From positions 1,705,372 to 1,769,371 of the forward strand of contig VXAA01005193.1 of the NCBI GenBank assembly GCA_013399115.1: a stretch of 64,000 bases of DNA, read 5' to 3'. The position numbers were made by a program, and so were the translations under genes. Origin of the DNA: Anseranas semipalmata. Its lineage: Eukaryota > Chordata > Aves > Anseriformes > Anseranatidae. Position 1 is the first letter of the stretch; every line of letters begins with the position of its first letter. Of this stretch, positions 24,511 through 37,895 are shown piece by piece. The notes under the pieces were generated by a model. It was not told the DNA's origin, did no database searches, and saw nothing but the letters and a program-made list of their open reading frames with translations.

Positions 24511-24705
24511 CACAGAACCACAGAAGGGTTGCGATTTGAAGGGACCTCTGGATCCCATCTGGTCCAACCACCCTGCTCAGAAAGCAGGGCTGCCTTGAGC
24601 AGGTTGCTCAGGACCATGTCCAGGCAGCCTCTGAAGATCCCCAAGGAAGGAGACTCCACAACCTCTCTGGGCAACCTGTGCCAGAGCTCCGTCACCCGCA
24701 TAGAT
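24511..24705 (-). mobile_element. CR1 LINE 3'-end fragment
   Basis: Translated on the minus strand it gives LWHRLPREVVESPSLGIFRG, the well-known C-terminal block of the CR1 ORF2 protein. The 3' UTR follows, with AAGGGACCTCTGG-type sequence on the plus strand. The element is truncated at its 5' side, as usual for CR1, and cannot move on its own. Confidence 0.9.
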
Positions 24706-25870
24706 TCACAGCTTTGTATCAGACCCTTGAAGGCACCAGGACACTGAGAAGAACAAACATTTTTTCAAACCTACAGCAGGAACAAAACCCTGAGCTTTTT
24801 GCATACTTAGGGAAGGTGTGAGCCAGCTCCGGTCCTGGCCAGAGGTGGCAGCTTTATGCCCATCCCTCGCACCACTACACTCAAGCCACAGGACCCATTT
24901 GCTCTGCAGAGACTCTGAATTTCATCAGGTGCATTGCACGTAGGGCCTGCAGAGCCTGTCACAGTGTAAACAGAGAGCAGCTGGAGCCCAGGTAGCCCAT
25001 GAGACTTCTCAAGCTGGGAGCCCACAGGGAGCCAAAGCAGTGACAGCTTCTGTCCCCAGGGGACCTGCCACAGCCCCAGGCACCGCTCTGAGTACCTGGA
25101 GACCTGGGGAGAGGAGCTCAGCCAGCTACGCTCACCCCCTCGTTTGCTTTGGGATGGGCACGGTGAGAAAAGTTCTCCCTCTCCTAGTCCTTTCTTCATG
25201 GCCCAACCTCTCCTGTCTGATTTCTGCTCTCCTTCCTTTCTCCTCCGCTCTGGACATCACCCAGGTGTTGCTCCATCCTCACAGCAAAGACTGATTTGTG
25301 CTTGTAAGCAGCTGAGAAGATATGCACAGGCAATGCTTATGCATGCACACCTCATCTTAACAACCAAGACTGGTGTAATGTGAGGTGCAGGCTTTAAGCT
25401 CAACAATTTTTTCTGCAAATAACAACCTGGTGGGTCCTGTGGGTTACAGAGAGAGAGTATTCACACAGATTATGCAGTTGGGTAAAGCCAGTGCTTGCAA
25501 AGGGAGAAGCTACTCCAGGCCTTCCAAATACACCAGTTTCAAAGGGACTCACACTTAATCCCAAAGGATTGGCTATTACGAGGATTAAAAGCAACAGAAA
25601 TAGGACATAACTGAAGTGGAAAATGAAAAAGTGGGACAGGCGTATTCTTGACCTACTCTATTATCTACTTGCTTTGAAAATTAGAACATTGAAGCCTCTG
25701 GTAATCATTCGTGAGGTTCTCAAAATATTTCTCAAAATATTTTTATATGTGCTATGGTTTTCACCCACACTTTCAGAGGTTACAGGGAAAGAAAGGTCTC
25801 TGAATAGAGAGTGACATCCCAGCCAGCATGGGAAAAAAATCTCTGCAGCGTGGGAAGATTGAACAGAATT

Positions 25871-25887
25871 AAAAAAAAAAAAAAAAA
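25871..25887 (+). repeat. A-run
   Basis: Seventeen consecutive A. Confidence 0.9.
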
Positions 25888-26479
25888 GTAGAAGTTACTG
25901 ACTCAAGAAAAAGGGACTGAACTGCTTTTGCCATGAGAAAAGGAATAGAGAAAATGGATAAAGGAAGGAAAGGAAGTAGGACACAGCTCACTTGGGAACA
26001 CAGTAGCCAACCTGCCTTGCCAATCCTCTGGCGCTAGTGCAGCAGGGGCCCAGGACCCAGTTTGCTGTCTCCAGGGGTCTCTTGCCCTAGATCTGGCCGA
26101 GTTAAAGCCTTCCTCAGCTACTCCCGAAAAAGTCAAATCTACATTAGTGGAGGTGAATTGCTATTCTGACAAAACACATCATGTCCTGAAGGAGAGAGGG
26201 GACAATGCTTCCAGTTAAGGCTTGTGGGTGACGTGCTCTGGGATACTACCACTCAGTTATGGTGGCAGTCAGGTAGTTCACCAGCAAGACATTGCCAAAG
26301 TGGGAATTCAGAGAAGAGAAAAAAATACACAGGAGAGAGGTCTGAGCTAGACTGTCAGAGCTGAGCTGTCTCTGCCACTTGGCTGAGAGACAAAGCAGAT
26401 GTGCTGGTAAGCCTGCAAATATGGCAAAAATAAGCAGAAGAATTTTTTTATACATCTGAAAAGGACTTAGCCAGAAAGG

Positions 26480-26501
26480 AAAAAAAAAAAAAAAAAAAAA
26501 A
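26480..26501 (+). repeat. A-run
   Basis: Twenty-two consecutive A. No adjacent element could be identified. Confidence 0.9.
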
Positions 26502-29500
26502 GGACTAAAGAAAAATCATGCAATTTCAGTAGTTCTGAAAGCTTTGTTACAGGAGCATTTTTTCAAGTTAGACTGGCCAAGATGCTAAGAAATCCTGCAG
26601 AGGGACTGGGTTTGCATTAGCAGAAGAAGGGACAGGAGGAAAAGGAGTGCTCTGTGATTCTGGGCAATATCACAGATCTGCTTTGTGGTGCGTGAGGAAG
26701 GGGCATCAGGTGCTTGGGTCACTTCAGAGACCTAACAGCATGCTCTGGTCTGGTGGTCTTGTGAAGTTATTAGTGAGCAAAGGTTTATTGGGAAAGAAAA
26801 TGTAAAGAACAGCATTGCACCCAGCTCCCTGCTCTCCCACAGCCTGCATGTTTCCACAAGAGACGTGGCACTCGCTAGCTGCCTGATGAGTCCCACCTCT
26901 CCCCACCCCATGCCGCCTGCTCCAGCCTGGAGCTGCTGAGCTGTTCAAGTGCTTCAGTAACGTGGAAGCACATGTGACAGAGGAAAGGTTGCGTGAAGGC
27001 ATCTTTCACCATCAGCTCTGTTTACCTGTCCAGCACTTCTTCCTGCACTTCACTCCTATCATTGAATTCTGACCTACAATAACCTGTGTTTTTTTAAATC
27101 TTCTAACCAAACAACACAAGCAATCCTGCTGATTTCAGCGTACAGGAAGAAACCACTCGATGTAAGCAACAATAATGAAATCAGGCCCTAAAAGTTCAGA
27201 TTAAACCACGTCAAATTGCACTAGTGACTCACTCTGCCTGGTGACTCCTCGTTTAGGATGCTGAGGAGTACAGGGCTGCCTGGAGATGATCTTTGTGTGC
27301 AAACGCATTAGGAGGAAGGATGTGCAACATCAACTCGGGGAAGCACAGAGAAAACCTGCAGCGCATCAGCGCAATGGGATAGGCAAGTTTATCAGATGTG
27401 ACTTCTTTCCAGGGTCTGCCTAGATTCTAATCTCTGTGAAATCTGCTGAGCTGCAGATCACACCAGATCGGTCACACCAGAAAGCAGCCTGCACGTGTAC
27501 CCAGAGAGCTGAGCATCAGCTAACTCCACACACAAAGTTTTGGGCTTCAGACCACCCTGACAGCTTGAGGTAGAAGAGGAGGAGAGCTGGGAAGGACAGG
27601 GATTACAGCACGGGGCCTCCAGCAGGGTACGTTGAATCATGCAAGCAGGAGGAGAGGATTCATCAATGCGATTAAAAATAAATAAATAAACAGGGAAAGG
27701 CTTGGGCAGCCCTGCTGAACCCATGGAGCAAACAAACACCAGGAAGCCTTTGCAACGTGCCTGAGAGTGGGGCTGAAGGCACAGGTTTCCCAGAAGCGGC
27801 GGTTGGGCAAGCAAGACCCACATCATCCGAAGGCAGGCGGGGTGGCAGGTCACCCAGCCCTCCCGAGCAGCCGGGGACATGCAGCAGTCGCTCCGGCAGG
27901 GGAGGGAGCGCACAAACACCATACAGCCCTGCTGTGGGGGTGGGAGATGGGAACAAGTAAAGCGCTTTGCCAGCTTCCACAAGAAGGGAATAAAAATGAC
28001 AAAATGAGAGCCTTAATTGCAGAGCAGAGACGCATCGTTCCCTCCTCTCTACACCCCGTAAGGATGTGCCACGCAGATGTCTCTGGCTGGGGCGTCTGCC
28101 AGCAGGCTTTTGCAGAGGCATTGTCCCTGGATGGGGACTGTGTGCTGGCAAAGAAATTACGTCTTTTATGTGCTCGGTAACTGCAATTGCGGCTGCAGCT
28201 TTATGTGCCTTACTTGTTAGAAGACAGCCTGTTCCTCCTTCCTCCTCATCTATCCATCACGAGGAGGAGAGCAGCTTTATCATGGGCCAAATAACAGATG
28301 AGGGGAGAAAGGACAGATGAGTACAAGCACAGGTCTGACATTCACAGTGGAGGTGAGAGCATGCCTGTAACACACGCTCGTCATGGCTGCAGGGAAACAG
28401 GAGAGCCAGAGGCAGCGGCCACAGGAGGAGGAGGGCAACCAAGGCCAGGGCTTCACCGTGCCCTTCCTTGGACACTTCCTGCGGTGCCTGCAGGAAGGTC
28501 ACCGCCACGGCGGCAGGAGCTGCAATCCTCGATACTGTTCCAGCAAGGCAGATAAGTGACGAGACAGGGAGCCTTGGGGGCCCCAAGGGCACGGCCCCAG
28601 CAGTTCACACCAGGTGCTCGGCGAGGAAGGTGCTCGGAGGACGGGTGCTGTGGCGAGGCTCACCCCTTGCAGGAGGACAGCCCTCAACCCTCACCGCTCC
28701 GGTTGCAGGGCAGCTTGTTTTCGCTGGGAGGCAGCTGGGGGCCCATGGGGCCCCCCTCGCACCCCAGAGAGGCAGGGATTTGTGCAGGGAGGGAGCAGGG
28801 GAGGCAGCGCTGCGATGCTCTACTGCTCTACCCGCCTCGCCTGCAGCAGGCGAGGGGATTGATTGATTCATTTTGTTCTCTCACGGAATACGAAAACCAA
28901 AAAAAAAAAAAAAAGCAACGGTTGTTGTGAGTCCATCCAAGTTGGAAGTGTTTTGGAATTTATGACAGATCAAAAACATTTGGCTTCAGATTAAGTGAAA
29001 TGTTTTATTAGGTGGGAAACAAATAATTTCCTTTCTGGGGGGCATTTTCTATAAAAGCCAAAGGAACCGTAAGAAACGGCTGGATTCCCAAGGGAATGGA
29101 GACAATTCCCTGAGCAGCTGGCTGCAGAACTACATCTACCCTCACCTAGAGAGTCCTTTGAGACAAGGCAGAGCCTCTTCAGCAGGAGACGTTCACTGTT
29201 ACACAGCACAGAATGGCCCTGGTGCTGGTTGTTCACCACAGATGAAGGAACCCATTTTCAAACCTGATGCATGTGAGCCAGAACATGCAATTTTACCTGC
29301 TTACACCCCCGTTATAGAGGGTCTCAACCACCAAACTTTCGGATGTGCTGTGCATGTCTTTCAGTCACTATTTTTGAAGCCATTCCACTATTTCTATAAC
29401 AAAACACAATGGAGACAGCAGAGCGCAGCAGCCAAGTGGACGAAGCACCAGGACATCAGCCATTGCAGAGGAAGGCTTGGGCATGGGTCTCCTGCACCAG

Positions 29501-32500
29501 AAGAGTCTTCTGCCTAGGGAGGGGATGGGACACCCTGACAATAATTGGCAGCCAGTTACTCTTAGGGTCCCAACCTAAATTTGAAACATTTTGTTACAGA
29601 AACATCAACAAATAAGTCAGTATACACTACAGCCATAGATGGCTGAAACATTTTCACCTAAACTAAATTATTTTTGCCTAAACTAATCAAATTGTTTTGA
29701 GCAAGCAGATACTGCAATTTTTGGCAATGAATGCTTCCCCACAGCACCCCAGGTGAAAGGCCAAGCCCAGCGGACAGCAGCAGGATGGCCAAAGCGGAAC
29801 ACGTTATTCCCAGCCTTGACCAACCAGTCCATCATCTCTTGCACAGCCCCAGGCAACGCCGGCTCCCCATCTTGCCTTTGCCAGCTGTATAAGCAGGAAC
29901 ACAGGTGGATTCATTGCCTGTCCAACCCAACAGCAACTGACTGCCTGACAGGCACATAAAGCCAGCGGCAGAGCAGCCGACTTGAACCCATCTGGCCTTT
30001 CCCCAGGCCAGGACTTTAATCCTTAGCACTCTCCTCCCAGCTGCCCCACAATTTGATCTAGAAGGTAAATACTGATGGCTATGGGCGAGTTTTGCATTTC
30101 TCTTACAGGACTGCAGTTCCTGGAATTCACCTCATCAAGGTCTCGCTCTCTGTTTACCTATGGGCAACAAAACTGCAATGCAGAGAAACTAAGCATCCCA
30201 TAGCTGTATAATCTCAATATCCTGTGAAGACACTTGGAAATGAAGGTGGTAGGCATGCCTTGGCTTTAGAGTCATAATATTTCAGATTTGATTTTAGTCT
30301 GTACTAGGATAAAATATACACAAAATTGGGTCATTGGATCTCTTTAGGCAATAGTCAAACTTCCCAAGAGGTTTGGGTTCTTTTGGGTGTTTTCTTTCTT
30401 TTTTTTTTTTTAAGCACTAAATATACCTGTGACCAAATTCCCAAGAAAGTAACATCTCCCACATGTAGAAAGTGCTAACAGTTTTTTGTCCCCGTTGAGC
30501 TTCAAATTCGTTCTGTAGAGACAGAACATAGCAATGTCTTATCAGAGCCTGTAAAACAATTTTCTTTCTCTTTACTTAGTGTTTTAGAAATGGCCAAACT
30601 TGTTCTGCACTTAGTCTCCACTGAATGAGCCTCCAGAGTCTGTGTGCAAGCAAGGCTCAGAGTGTGTTGTCATTTATCCTTCAATAGCAGCCAGTGCTAT
30701 CCAGGAGCATAGCACGGTCCCAGCAGCTCCAGCCACACCCGCTCAAAATCCCAGTACCAAGAGGATGGGAGTCAGATCTCAGGCTAGCTGAACAACAGGA
30801 TTCCTTTCTGTAGAAATTTCTAATAGCTTGAAATGACATTTCAAATAGGCATAAAAAAGTTTTGCAAGTTTCCTATGAAAAAGAAATTCTGTGAAAGTTA
30901 ATTTCAGAAACACTGATGCATGGTGTTTCCAAAATATAAGAGGTAGCCCAGGACATCTGTAGCTGTTGAACAGAATTGCCAGTTGTTGTTTTTTTCCCCA
31001 ATATCACTGTTGCTCTGCACTGAATAGGGACAGCAAATTTATTTGGGAGTGAGCAACAGTGAAACCTAAGAAGTCTCATCAACTTCACTCAGGAGCCAAG
31101 CTTCCAGCTTCCATGGGACAAGAGGAGTCCCATCTCAGCCAGCCAGAAGACGCCAGGACCACAGGGCAGTAACTCAGGGGCAAACCTTGGAAGCTGTGTT
31201 TTTGTGCAGCACCTAGGTCGAACGCATGATAGAACTGACAAGTTATCCAGCAGAAGACTGACAATTAAAGTCAGTCAAACCACGTTTCCATCAAACATTT
31301 CTGCTTCACAACGTAGACATTTTCTAACTGCATCATCTTTGCTGAAACATTCCTAACAAGCTCTGTTCAGTTCTGCTTGCTCCAAAAATTATAGTTTCTC
31401 TTCATACAGACTGCATGAGAACCATCATTAGGACATTATCAACGCAGATCCTTTGAGCATGCAGATGGACAGTCTAATTCTGTCACCAGTAGCATCAGCT
31501 GTAGCAAATCGTGCACGCGTGCTTCCTTAACCGATTTGTCATGGTGTTTAGAAACACACTGGGACACAGTAAATAGACAGCATCGGCCAGCTCTGCAACT
31601 CTTCATTAATTACTGTGGAGCCGTGACCTAGCATAGGTAGGTGCTTTTCAGAGGGGAGCCACAGAGATCAACTTTGTTTTGGAAACAGGCACCTGGACAG
31701 TCCATAAAAGCACAGGACTGCTAAGAAAGAAAAACACGTTCCAATTAACCACTAACGACTTATTTTCCTTTGTGTTGAACAGATTGTGCTGAACAAAGCA
31801 AAGCTCAGAGCCTGGAGCATTTAAACAAAAACACAAACCAGTGCACCGAGAGGCTATAAAAGGAAGCAATGCGTAAGAAGCCTCATTTCTGCATCCTTTT
31901 ACAGTACTGTCTAGGAACACATAGTGCTTGGTACAGCCACAGTATCAGGGCCGTTGAGCTCTCAACTGCATTAGGTGTCCTAAGAGGCAGAATGTGCTCA
32001 GCAAAGGCCAAATTCTCTATTCACTTAGAAAAAAACAGGCTCCCTGGTTCCCACGATCAAAGGGATTGCATCAGTGGGCAAACGCAGTCAGGTCCCTGTT
32101 GTCACAACAGTCATTGCCAAACACTGCTGGCAATCAGGGCTGCTGGTACCCGGAGTAAAGGCAGAAGCAGCAGGACAACGTGGTAGGGCCTCCCAGATAC
32201 GTGGCTACGTCTCCACACAGTACAAGAGCAGCTACGAGCACAGCCTGCTCCATGGCCTGTCCCCTCACAGACAGCCCCCAGCCTGACTGCAGAGCAGCCT
32301 AAAAACCATGCCCAAGCACGCCGCACCTCAGGAGATGGCCTCCAGACCAATGCCGAGCTCACATCGGGGTGATCTTGTCCTCCAGATGTGGGGGCACTGA
32401 CACCCCGAGTGCCCTTTGGAGCAGGGATGGTTTATGGCTGCTGGCTTGTACCAGGCTGGAAGCCTCTGGAGGCTGCTGACCTGGGGGTGCTTCTCGGACC

Positions 32501-35500
32501 AGGACACCCGGGCTAGCACACGAGATGCATGTGAGTGGATGTGTAAATGCGCTGAAGATGTTACCACGACACGTGGCTGAACTGGGAACAGCCGGCTTCA
32601 CCTGCACACGTCGGTGTGGTCCCACATTTCATTCAGCAGAAGGGAGACAACTGCCAAGAGAGATTTTCTCTTCCACAAGTTCAAACTTAGAAGAGTTAAA
32701 GGAGAAAGGGCCTCTGTCCCAGTTGCATAAATAAAAACATTTCCACGCAGAACGGGACTGAAATGGAGGTTAGATAAGCAAGGCCTTGGCAGCAGGAAAA
32801 ACAAACAAAGCCAATCCCTGCTACGCCCACTGAGAAGCAGCCTGTTTTGCCATCAGCAGCTTGTCACATAAGACCTGCAAATACTCACAAGCGGGCAAGA
32901 CCAACTCAATGAGGTTTCTGTGAGCCCAGCCAGGAGGAGAAAGGGCCCGCGGCTGGGATTATCTCAGGCTGGATGTTACCGGCATTGCGACAGGCTGCAC
33001 CCGAGAAGGCTCAGCGTGTGAGCAGGGGGAAGCTCCTGGCCCTCACCTGAAGGCCACCCCGATGCCAGACGTGCACCGTGCTGGCTGAGGACAGGGAGCA
33101 AGTTCAGAGCATGCAAGCTCCTGGCAAACCTCGTCCCCCTCAACGGGGCTGTCGGCACACCCTCCTCTGTTAAGAGCCCAGCTAGGGCTCAGGCGGCGGT
33201 GGGCAGCTTGGCTGCTTCTGCTGAGAGCTCAGCACCCAGCTGACAGCAAGAGGTGCTGGGACCCAGGCGGACGTCGGAGCGCCCACCTCCCCGCACCTCT
33301 CCGAGGGAGCCCAGGCCCCGCCAGAAACCACACGGCCACGCACGAGGCAGCCGCTCCCTGGCAGCGATGGGGCTCCCAGCAGCTGCCTCTCCCCCGTGGC
33401 CAGCAAGCAGCTTCTTGGCCGCGGGGATGAATCAGAGGCAGCGCCGGTGCCACGAGCGCGGCGCAGAGCAGCGTCTCTGCTGCCGAAGCCTCCCTCTCCG
33501 CCCCCCGCAGCTCTCTCCCTCTGATTTTATTCCCAGAGCCCAGAGATTGCTTTTAACAAAGACAGTTGAGTCATTTCCCAGCCCTGATGTGCCATCTACC
33601 AAATGCTTCAGATGACTGATGTCTGAAGAAAGAATCCAGCCTGTTCCCTCCTGCACCTCTTAAAGCAGCTGAAATGGAGCAATTATACCCGATTTCTGTG
33701 ACAAAGAACGAGAAGTCCTGTCATTATCACAGCTTCCCCTTGGAAAGGCTGTGGGTGAGAGGAGGAAATACATGAGCAGTGTCACAACAATAACAGGCTG
33801 ATGCACGCCATGAGCTGCAGCAGGCTGCGAGCCTGTAACAGGAGGATTGGAAAGGGTGAAGCCCATCAGATTCATCCGGGCATCACGGGAGGGCAGCGCT
33901 GCTTGGTGATGTGCCCGAAGGAGCAGGGGGCAGCCTCTAAGGGACCCCTACCAAGTGGCTGCCAGTGCCAGTGCTGGCAAGGCAGGCACCTGGGGTCTCC
34001 AGGAACCACCTGGCGCATCCCTTCCCACCTCCAGCCCCACAGCTCTCCCGCCCCATCTCAGCCACCCCCCGAGCTCGCCACACACACAGCTGGCCAGGAC
34101 CAGAGGGAGCTTGGGGTGCCTGCGCTCCTGCATGGCTCGCAGCGGTGCCGCTCCTCTCCTGGGCCCCCCACAGCCTGCGCCTCTTCCACCTTGCCCCACA
34201 GACATCTGAACCACAGGGCCTGGTTACACCTCGGTCAAGCATTCTCCATCTCCTGGCTAATTAGCTGCAAACAGCAGAAAATGAAAAGCAACCTGAGGAT
34301 TGCCCTTTTACTGATGCAACACCTTGCAGTGCTGAAATGAAAGCATAAATGAGACCACAATAAAGGTACGGGCCCACACTTCTGTGCCTGGAAAGCTATA
34401 TGCTGTTTATACCGTTGGCAGGAGACTGACTTTATGAATAAGTCATCATGTGCTCATGTTTCCAAGGTTGAGCACAGCCTATATCCCTTGGATGAAACCC
34501 ATGCACACCTCTCCAGCCACAAACAGCGGTCCCAGAGAGCAGCTATTGCTGTCATTTTGTTTCTTTTAGCAACAGGAATATCCTTGGTCAAAAGTCACTG
34601 TCCCTGTGGCAGGGTCACTGACCCAGCCTTGCCAAAACCACAGCAAAGTTCTCTTTAAAGCTGAGTGCTTCTCTCCCCATAGCAACTCCCTGCCCCGACA
34701 CCAGTGGCTGTCAACTCATCTCTCCATTGTCATACGAAAGAAGGAATAACAAGTGAAAACCACAAACCAGGGTGGCCTGGGAACATTTTGACAGTCTGAC
34801 AAAGGAAAGCAGAGGAAGTTTCTACTTGTTTATACATTTTCAGATCTTAGAATAAAGATTTCCCTGAAAAAACATCGTGACTTCCTCTAACCAGATGAAG
34901 AAAACAAGATGTCAACTTGTATCTCATCAGATTTTCTGGCGCAAACGCTGAACCAGATATTGAGATGGATGATGCCATTCATTGAAAATAATGTCCCTTT
35001 TGTGAAGCATAACCTGCATTTAAACACATAGACTAAGCTAAACCTACCGAAAGAACAGAGCGTACAGAAACCTCCAAACCACCCACTCAACCTCAAAGAT
35101 GCAAAACAACCAAATCCACAGCAAGGAGAACAAGTGGGGATGGCAGCCGAAGCCACAGTGACCACATGGAGGTGGCCTAAGAGCTGCACGAGCACGGCCC
35201 CAGGTGCACGGTCCCAGCTCCCCTCTGGGAGCTGCCCAGGTCCCAGCTCTAACAGCAGCTGCTGGGACCCAGACCCGGACCCATCGCTGCACATCACGCC
35301 CACACGGCCCCTCAAGGCCATCTCCAGGAAAGCACGGATGCAGCTGCCCCCTGCCTCTGCTGGGCTTCTCACCCCCAGCACCACAGCACATTTCCCAACA
35401 TGAAGCATGCTTACAGAGCTGCGGTGCCCCCGGGCTCCTGCCATTTCAGCGAGTACGCGCTTGGACCCTGCTAATTTAAGGATTTCGGGAAAGGCAGCAA

Positions 35501-35630
35501 GACCAATGGGCAAAATGGAAGGGAAGCCTGGGACTGAAATAGGGTAGAAGATCTCAATACTAGATAGAACAACAGGATGAGATGCAATCAACACAAGATA
35601 CAGCAAGGGAATTCCCCCTAGCTATCAAGC

Positions 35631-35648
35631 AAAAAAAAAAAAAAAAAA
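35631..35648 (+). repeat. A-run directly before a CR1 fragment
   Basis: Eighteen consecutive A, lying just 5' of the plus-oriented CR1 fragment at 35650. Confidence 0.9.
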
Positions 35649-35649
35649 T

Positions 35650-35837
35650 GATGAGGGTGGTCAAGCAGTGCAATGGGCACCTGGCAGGGCTGTAGGATCA
35701 CCCTTCAGGGAGATAATCCACTGGATATGTCCCGGAGCAACCCGGTGTGGCTTTGAAATTGGCCCTGCTTTGAGTGGAGGGAAGGACCAGGTGCTCCTCT
35801 GAGGTCCCTTCCAACCTGAATTAGATTCTACAATGGT
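35650..35837 (+). mobile_element. CR1 LINE 3'-end fragment
   Basis: Plus-strand sequence with GAGGGTGGTCAAGCAGTG, then GGCCCTGCTTTGAGTGGAGG and GAGGTCCCTTCCAACCTGAA, ending in ATTCTACAATGG. This is the standard CR1 3' region. The terminal ATTCTATG repeats are degraded. Confidence 0.85.
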
Positions 35838-36576
35838 ATTTGATCACAAGTTACCGTTGAGCATTGGAATAAAACAGGAGCTTAAGAATGGATATTTAAT
35901 TATTTAGGAAGGGAGCTGTGATCAAGTTGAAGAAATCAAAGGCAGGAAGATTTGGAAATATTCACTCATTAAAATAAATACGATCGGATAGGCTTTATTG
36001 AAATCATGGGCCAGTCGCATGCCTGACATTCCTAAAACTGCTGGATGGCAACGCAGGCTGGGCAGGAACAGAGCAGCACCCTCTGCCTCCCAGAGCTGAC
36101 CTGCCTACCTCGCAGAGGCGCGGGACCAGCAGGACCTGCTCTGGCAGGTTCTGGGGATAGGAGTGACCTCTCCTGGAGACTGCCAGCCCTATGGTCCCAC
36201 TCCTGAGACCTGCAGGAGCCCAGCCACAGGCTCTGGTCGCCTCCACTTTGCCAGACCATGGGACAAGCCCCCAGCAAATCTCTGCAGGCACGTCCCCCAG
36301 GAAACCCATCGTCTCACACCAGACATCCTCAGCAGCACTGCCAGCCAACAGCAGAAAGAAATATTTTGTTCTGGGCTTGTGTTTGGCATGAGCAGGATTA
36401 TCTGATAATGAAGTGCTTTCTATTTTACCCATGGAGTTCTTTAAGCAGACGCTGGTATATAAAATATTTAAATCTGCAGAACTTATTCCAGTTAACCTGT
36501 CATTGGAGCAGGGTGAAATGCAGAAAGGTGACTACAGAGGACAGTGACAAGTATTAAAAATAGAAAGCTAATTAGC

Positions 36577-36752
36577 CACATAATTACATAATTACAGAAT
36601 AATTTGGGTTGGAAGAGACCTCTGGAAGTCATCTCATCCAAGCTCCTTCCCAAAACAGGTCTGATCAGATCAGGTTGCTCAGGGATTTGTTCAGTTCATC
36701 TTTGAGCATCTCCGGAGACAGAGATTCCCACTTCTCTCTGGGAAATCTGCAT
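36577..36752 (-). mobile_element. CR1 LINE 3'-end fragment
   Basis: The plus strand carries TTTGGGTTGGAAGAGACCTC, then ATCAGGTTGCTCAGGGATTT, the reverse complement of a CR1 3' end. It starts with a degraded terminal repeat (ATAATTACATAATTACAGAA). Confidence 0.85.
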
Positions 36753-36944
36753 GATTTTTAATGGGAACCAGGCCTTATTAAAGCACACTTGGTCCCATAT
36801 TCAGTGAGATCAGTAGTTTATTTAATGAAGATCACTATATCAATATGTTTACCTTGTGAGGCATTTTACAGCCTTACCCGTCATTCTCATATGACAGCAG
36901 CATTCTGCAAAATTAGTATTGCTCATAGAAAGAGTTATCATTAA

Positions 36945-37895
36945 AAGTGACACAAAATTGGTGGGCTTGGAAAGACAAGGAGCATGCTCAGCTGTACAGA
37001 CCTGTCTAGAAGATTGTCCAGCATGACAAATTCATTTCTGCAGTGTGGTTGTTAATACACCCAAATCCAAACGGGGATCATTCATACGGTAACAAAGGAT
37101 GGTGATGGTTACAGGTGTACAGTGGGAAACAGAGCAACATCTCTGAAAGGGATGATTACAAATCTGACTCTACCCTAAGGTATTTCACGGTACAGTCAGT
37201 TAAGCATGACCCCCTAACATGGTACTGCTGCTAGGACACGTGGTTCTTGGATGTACAACCACATAATACTAGAGAGGTGGTATTACCTCGTCATACTGTG
37301 CTGTTGAAACAGCAGCAGAAACTGCTGCATTACACTGAAACAGCACTGTGAGGCTGCACGTCAGTGCTTATGGTTAAAAAAAAAAAAAGAAAAAAAAGAA
37401 AAAAAAAAGAAATTGTAAAGGGTTCAGAAAAGAGCTACAAGAAAGATTCAGCATCTGGAAAACATATTTCTAGTGAGAAACTTAAGAAGGTCAATCCAAG
37501 TTTATCCAGCAGAAGGTCAAAAGATGACTTGAGAACTGTCTGTAATTACCAGTGCCAGAAGAAATGATTAATATTAGGGCTCTTTAATCAGGCAGAGAGG
37601 AGGGGAAAAAAAAAAAAAAAAGGAATATAATTTGATGCAGTGGTTGGAAACAGAAGCTAAGCAAATTCAAATGAAATACAGGGTGCACTATTTAATAAAA
37701 GCCATTAACCATTGGAACAATTTACCTAAGGATGTGGTAGAGTTTCCACAATTTGAAGTCTTGAACTAAAGACCCAACAGCCTTTTTGTAAAGGTACATT
37801 GTAACTCAAGAAACATTGAAGCAGAAATTATTGGCTGAGATTCATTGTCAGAACAGATAATCATAACATCCCCTCTGGTCTTAAAAATACGAAAA
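36945..37895 (+). mobile_element. Old CR1 LINE fragment (C-terminal ORF2 part and 3' UTR)
   Basis: The best part is 37415-37895. It runs from GTTCAGAAAAGAGCTACAAG through AACCATTGGAACAATTTACC (the NHWNNLP-type block of CR1 ORF2) to CCCTCTGGTCTTAAAAATAC, the 3' UTR of an ancient sauropsid CR1 type. Upstream, GTGACACAAAATTGG at about 36950 fits the DDTKLG motif region, so the copy may begin near there, with a decayed middle. A-rich insertions at 37376-37412 and 37604-37621 interrupt it. Confidence 0.7.
37376..37412 (+). repeat. A-rich simple repeat
   Basis: A-runs broken by single G. It lies inside the old CR1 fragment. Confidence 0.9.

Larger units (their letters stand above)
24706..35630. 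other. Intergenic, no gene supported
   Basis: A-runs at 25871-25887, 26480-26501 and about 28900-28914. GC-rich patches with many unrecognised overlapping ORFs occur at about 27.7-28.9, 32.1-32.6, 33.2-33.5, 33.9-34.2 and 35.1-35.4 kb. I recognise no protein family, RNA gene or splice-bounded coding block. The 239-codon minus-strand ORF at 34887-35606 has no recognisable domain. Confidence 0.55.

Noticed and set aside
27458..28180. Several overlapping ORFs of 130-175 codons
   Set aside because: GC-rich patch with open frames on both strands and no family match. Chance frames are the simpler explanation.
34887..35606. 239-codon minus-strand ORF
   Set aside because: No recognisable domain, with hydrophobic and low-complexity stretches and overlapping ORFs on the other strand. 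Probably chance.
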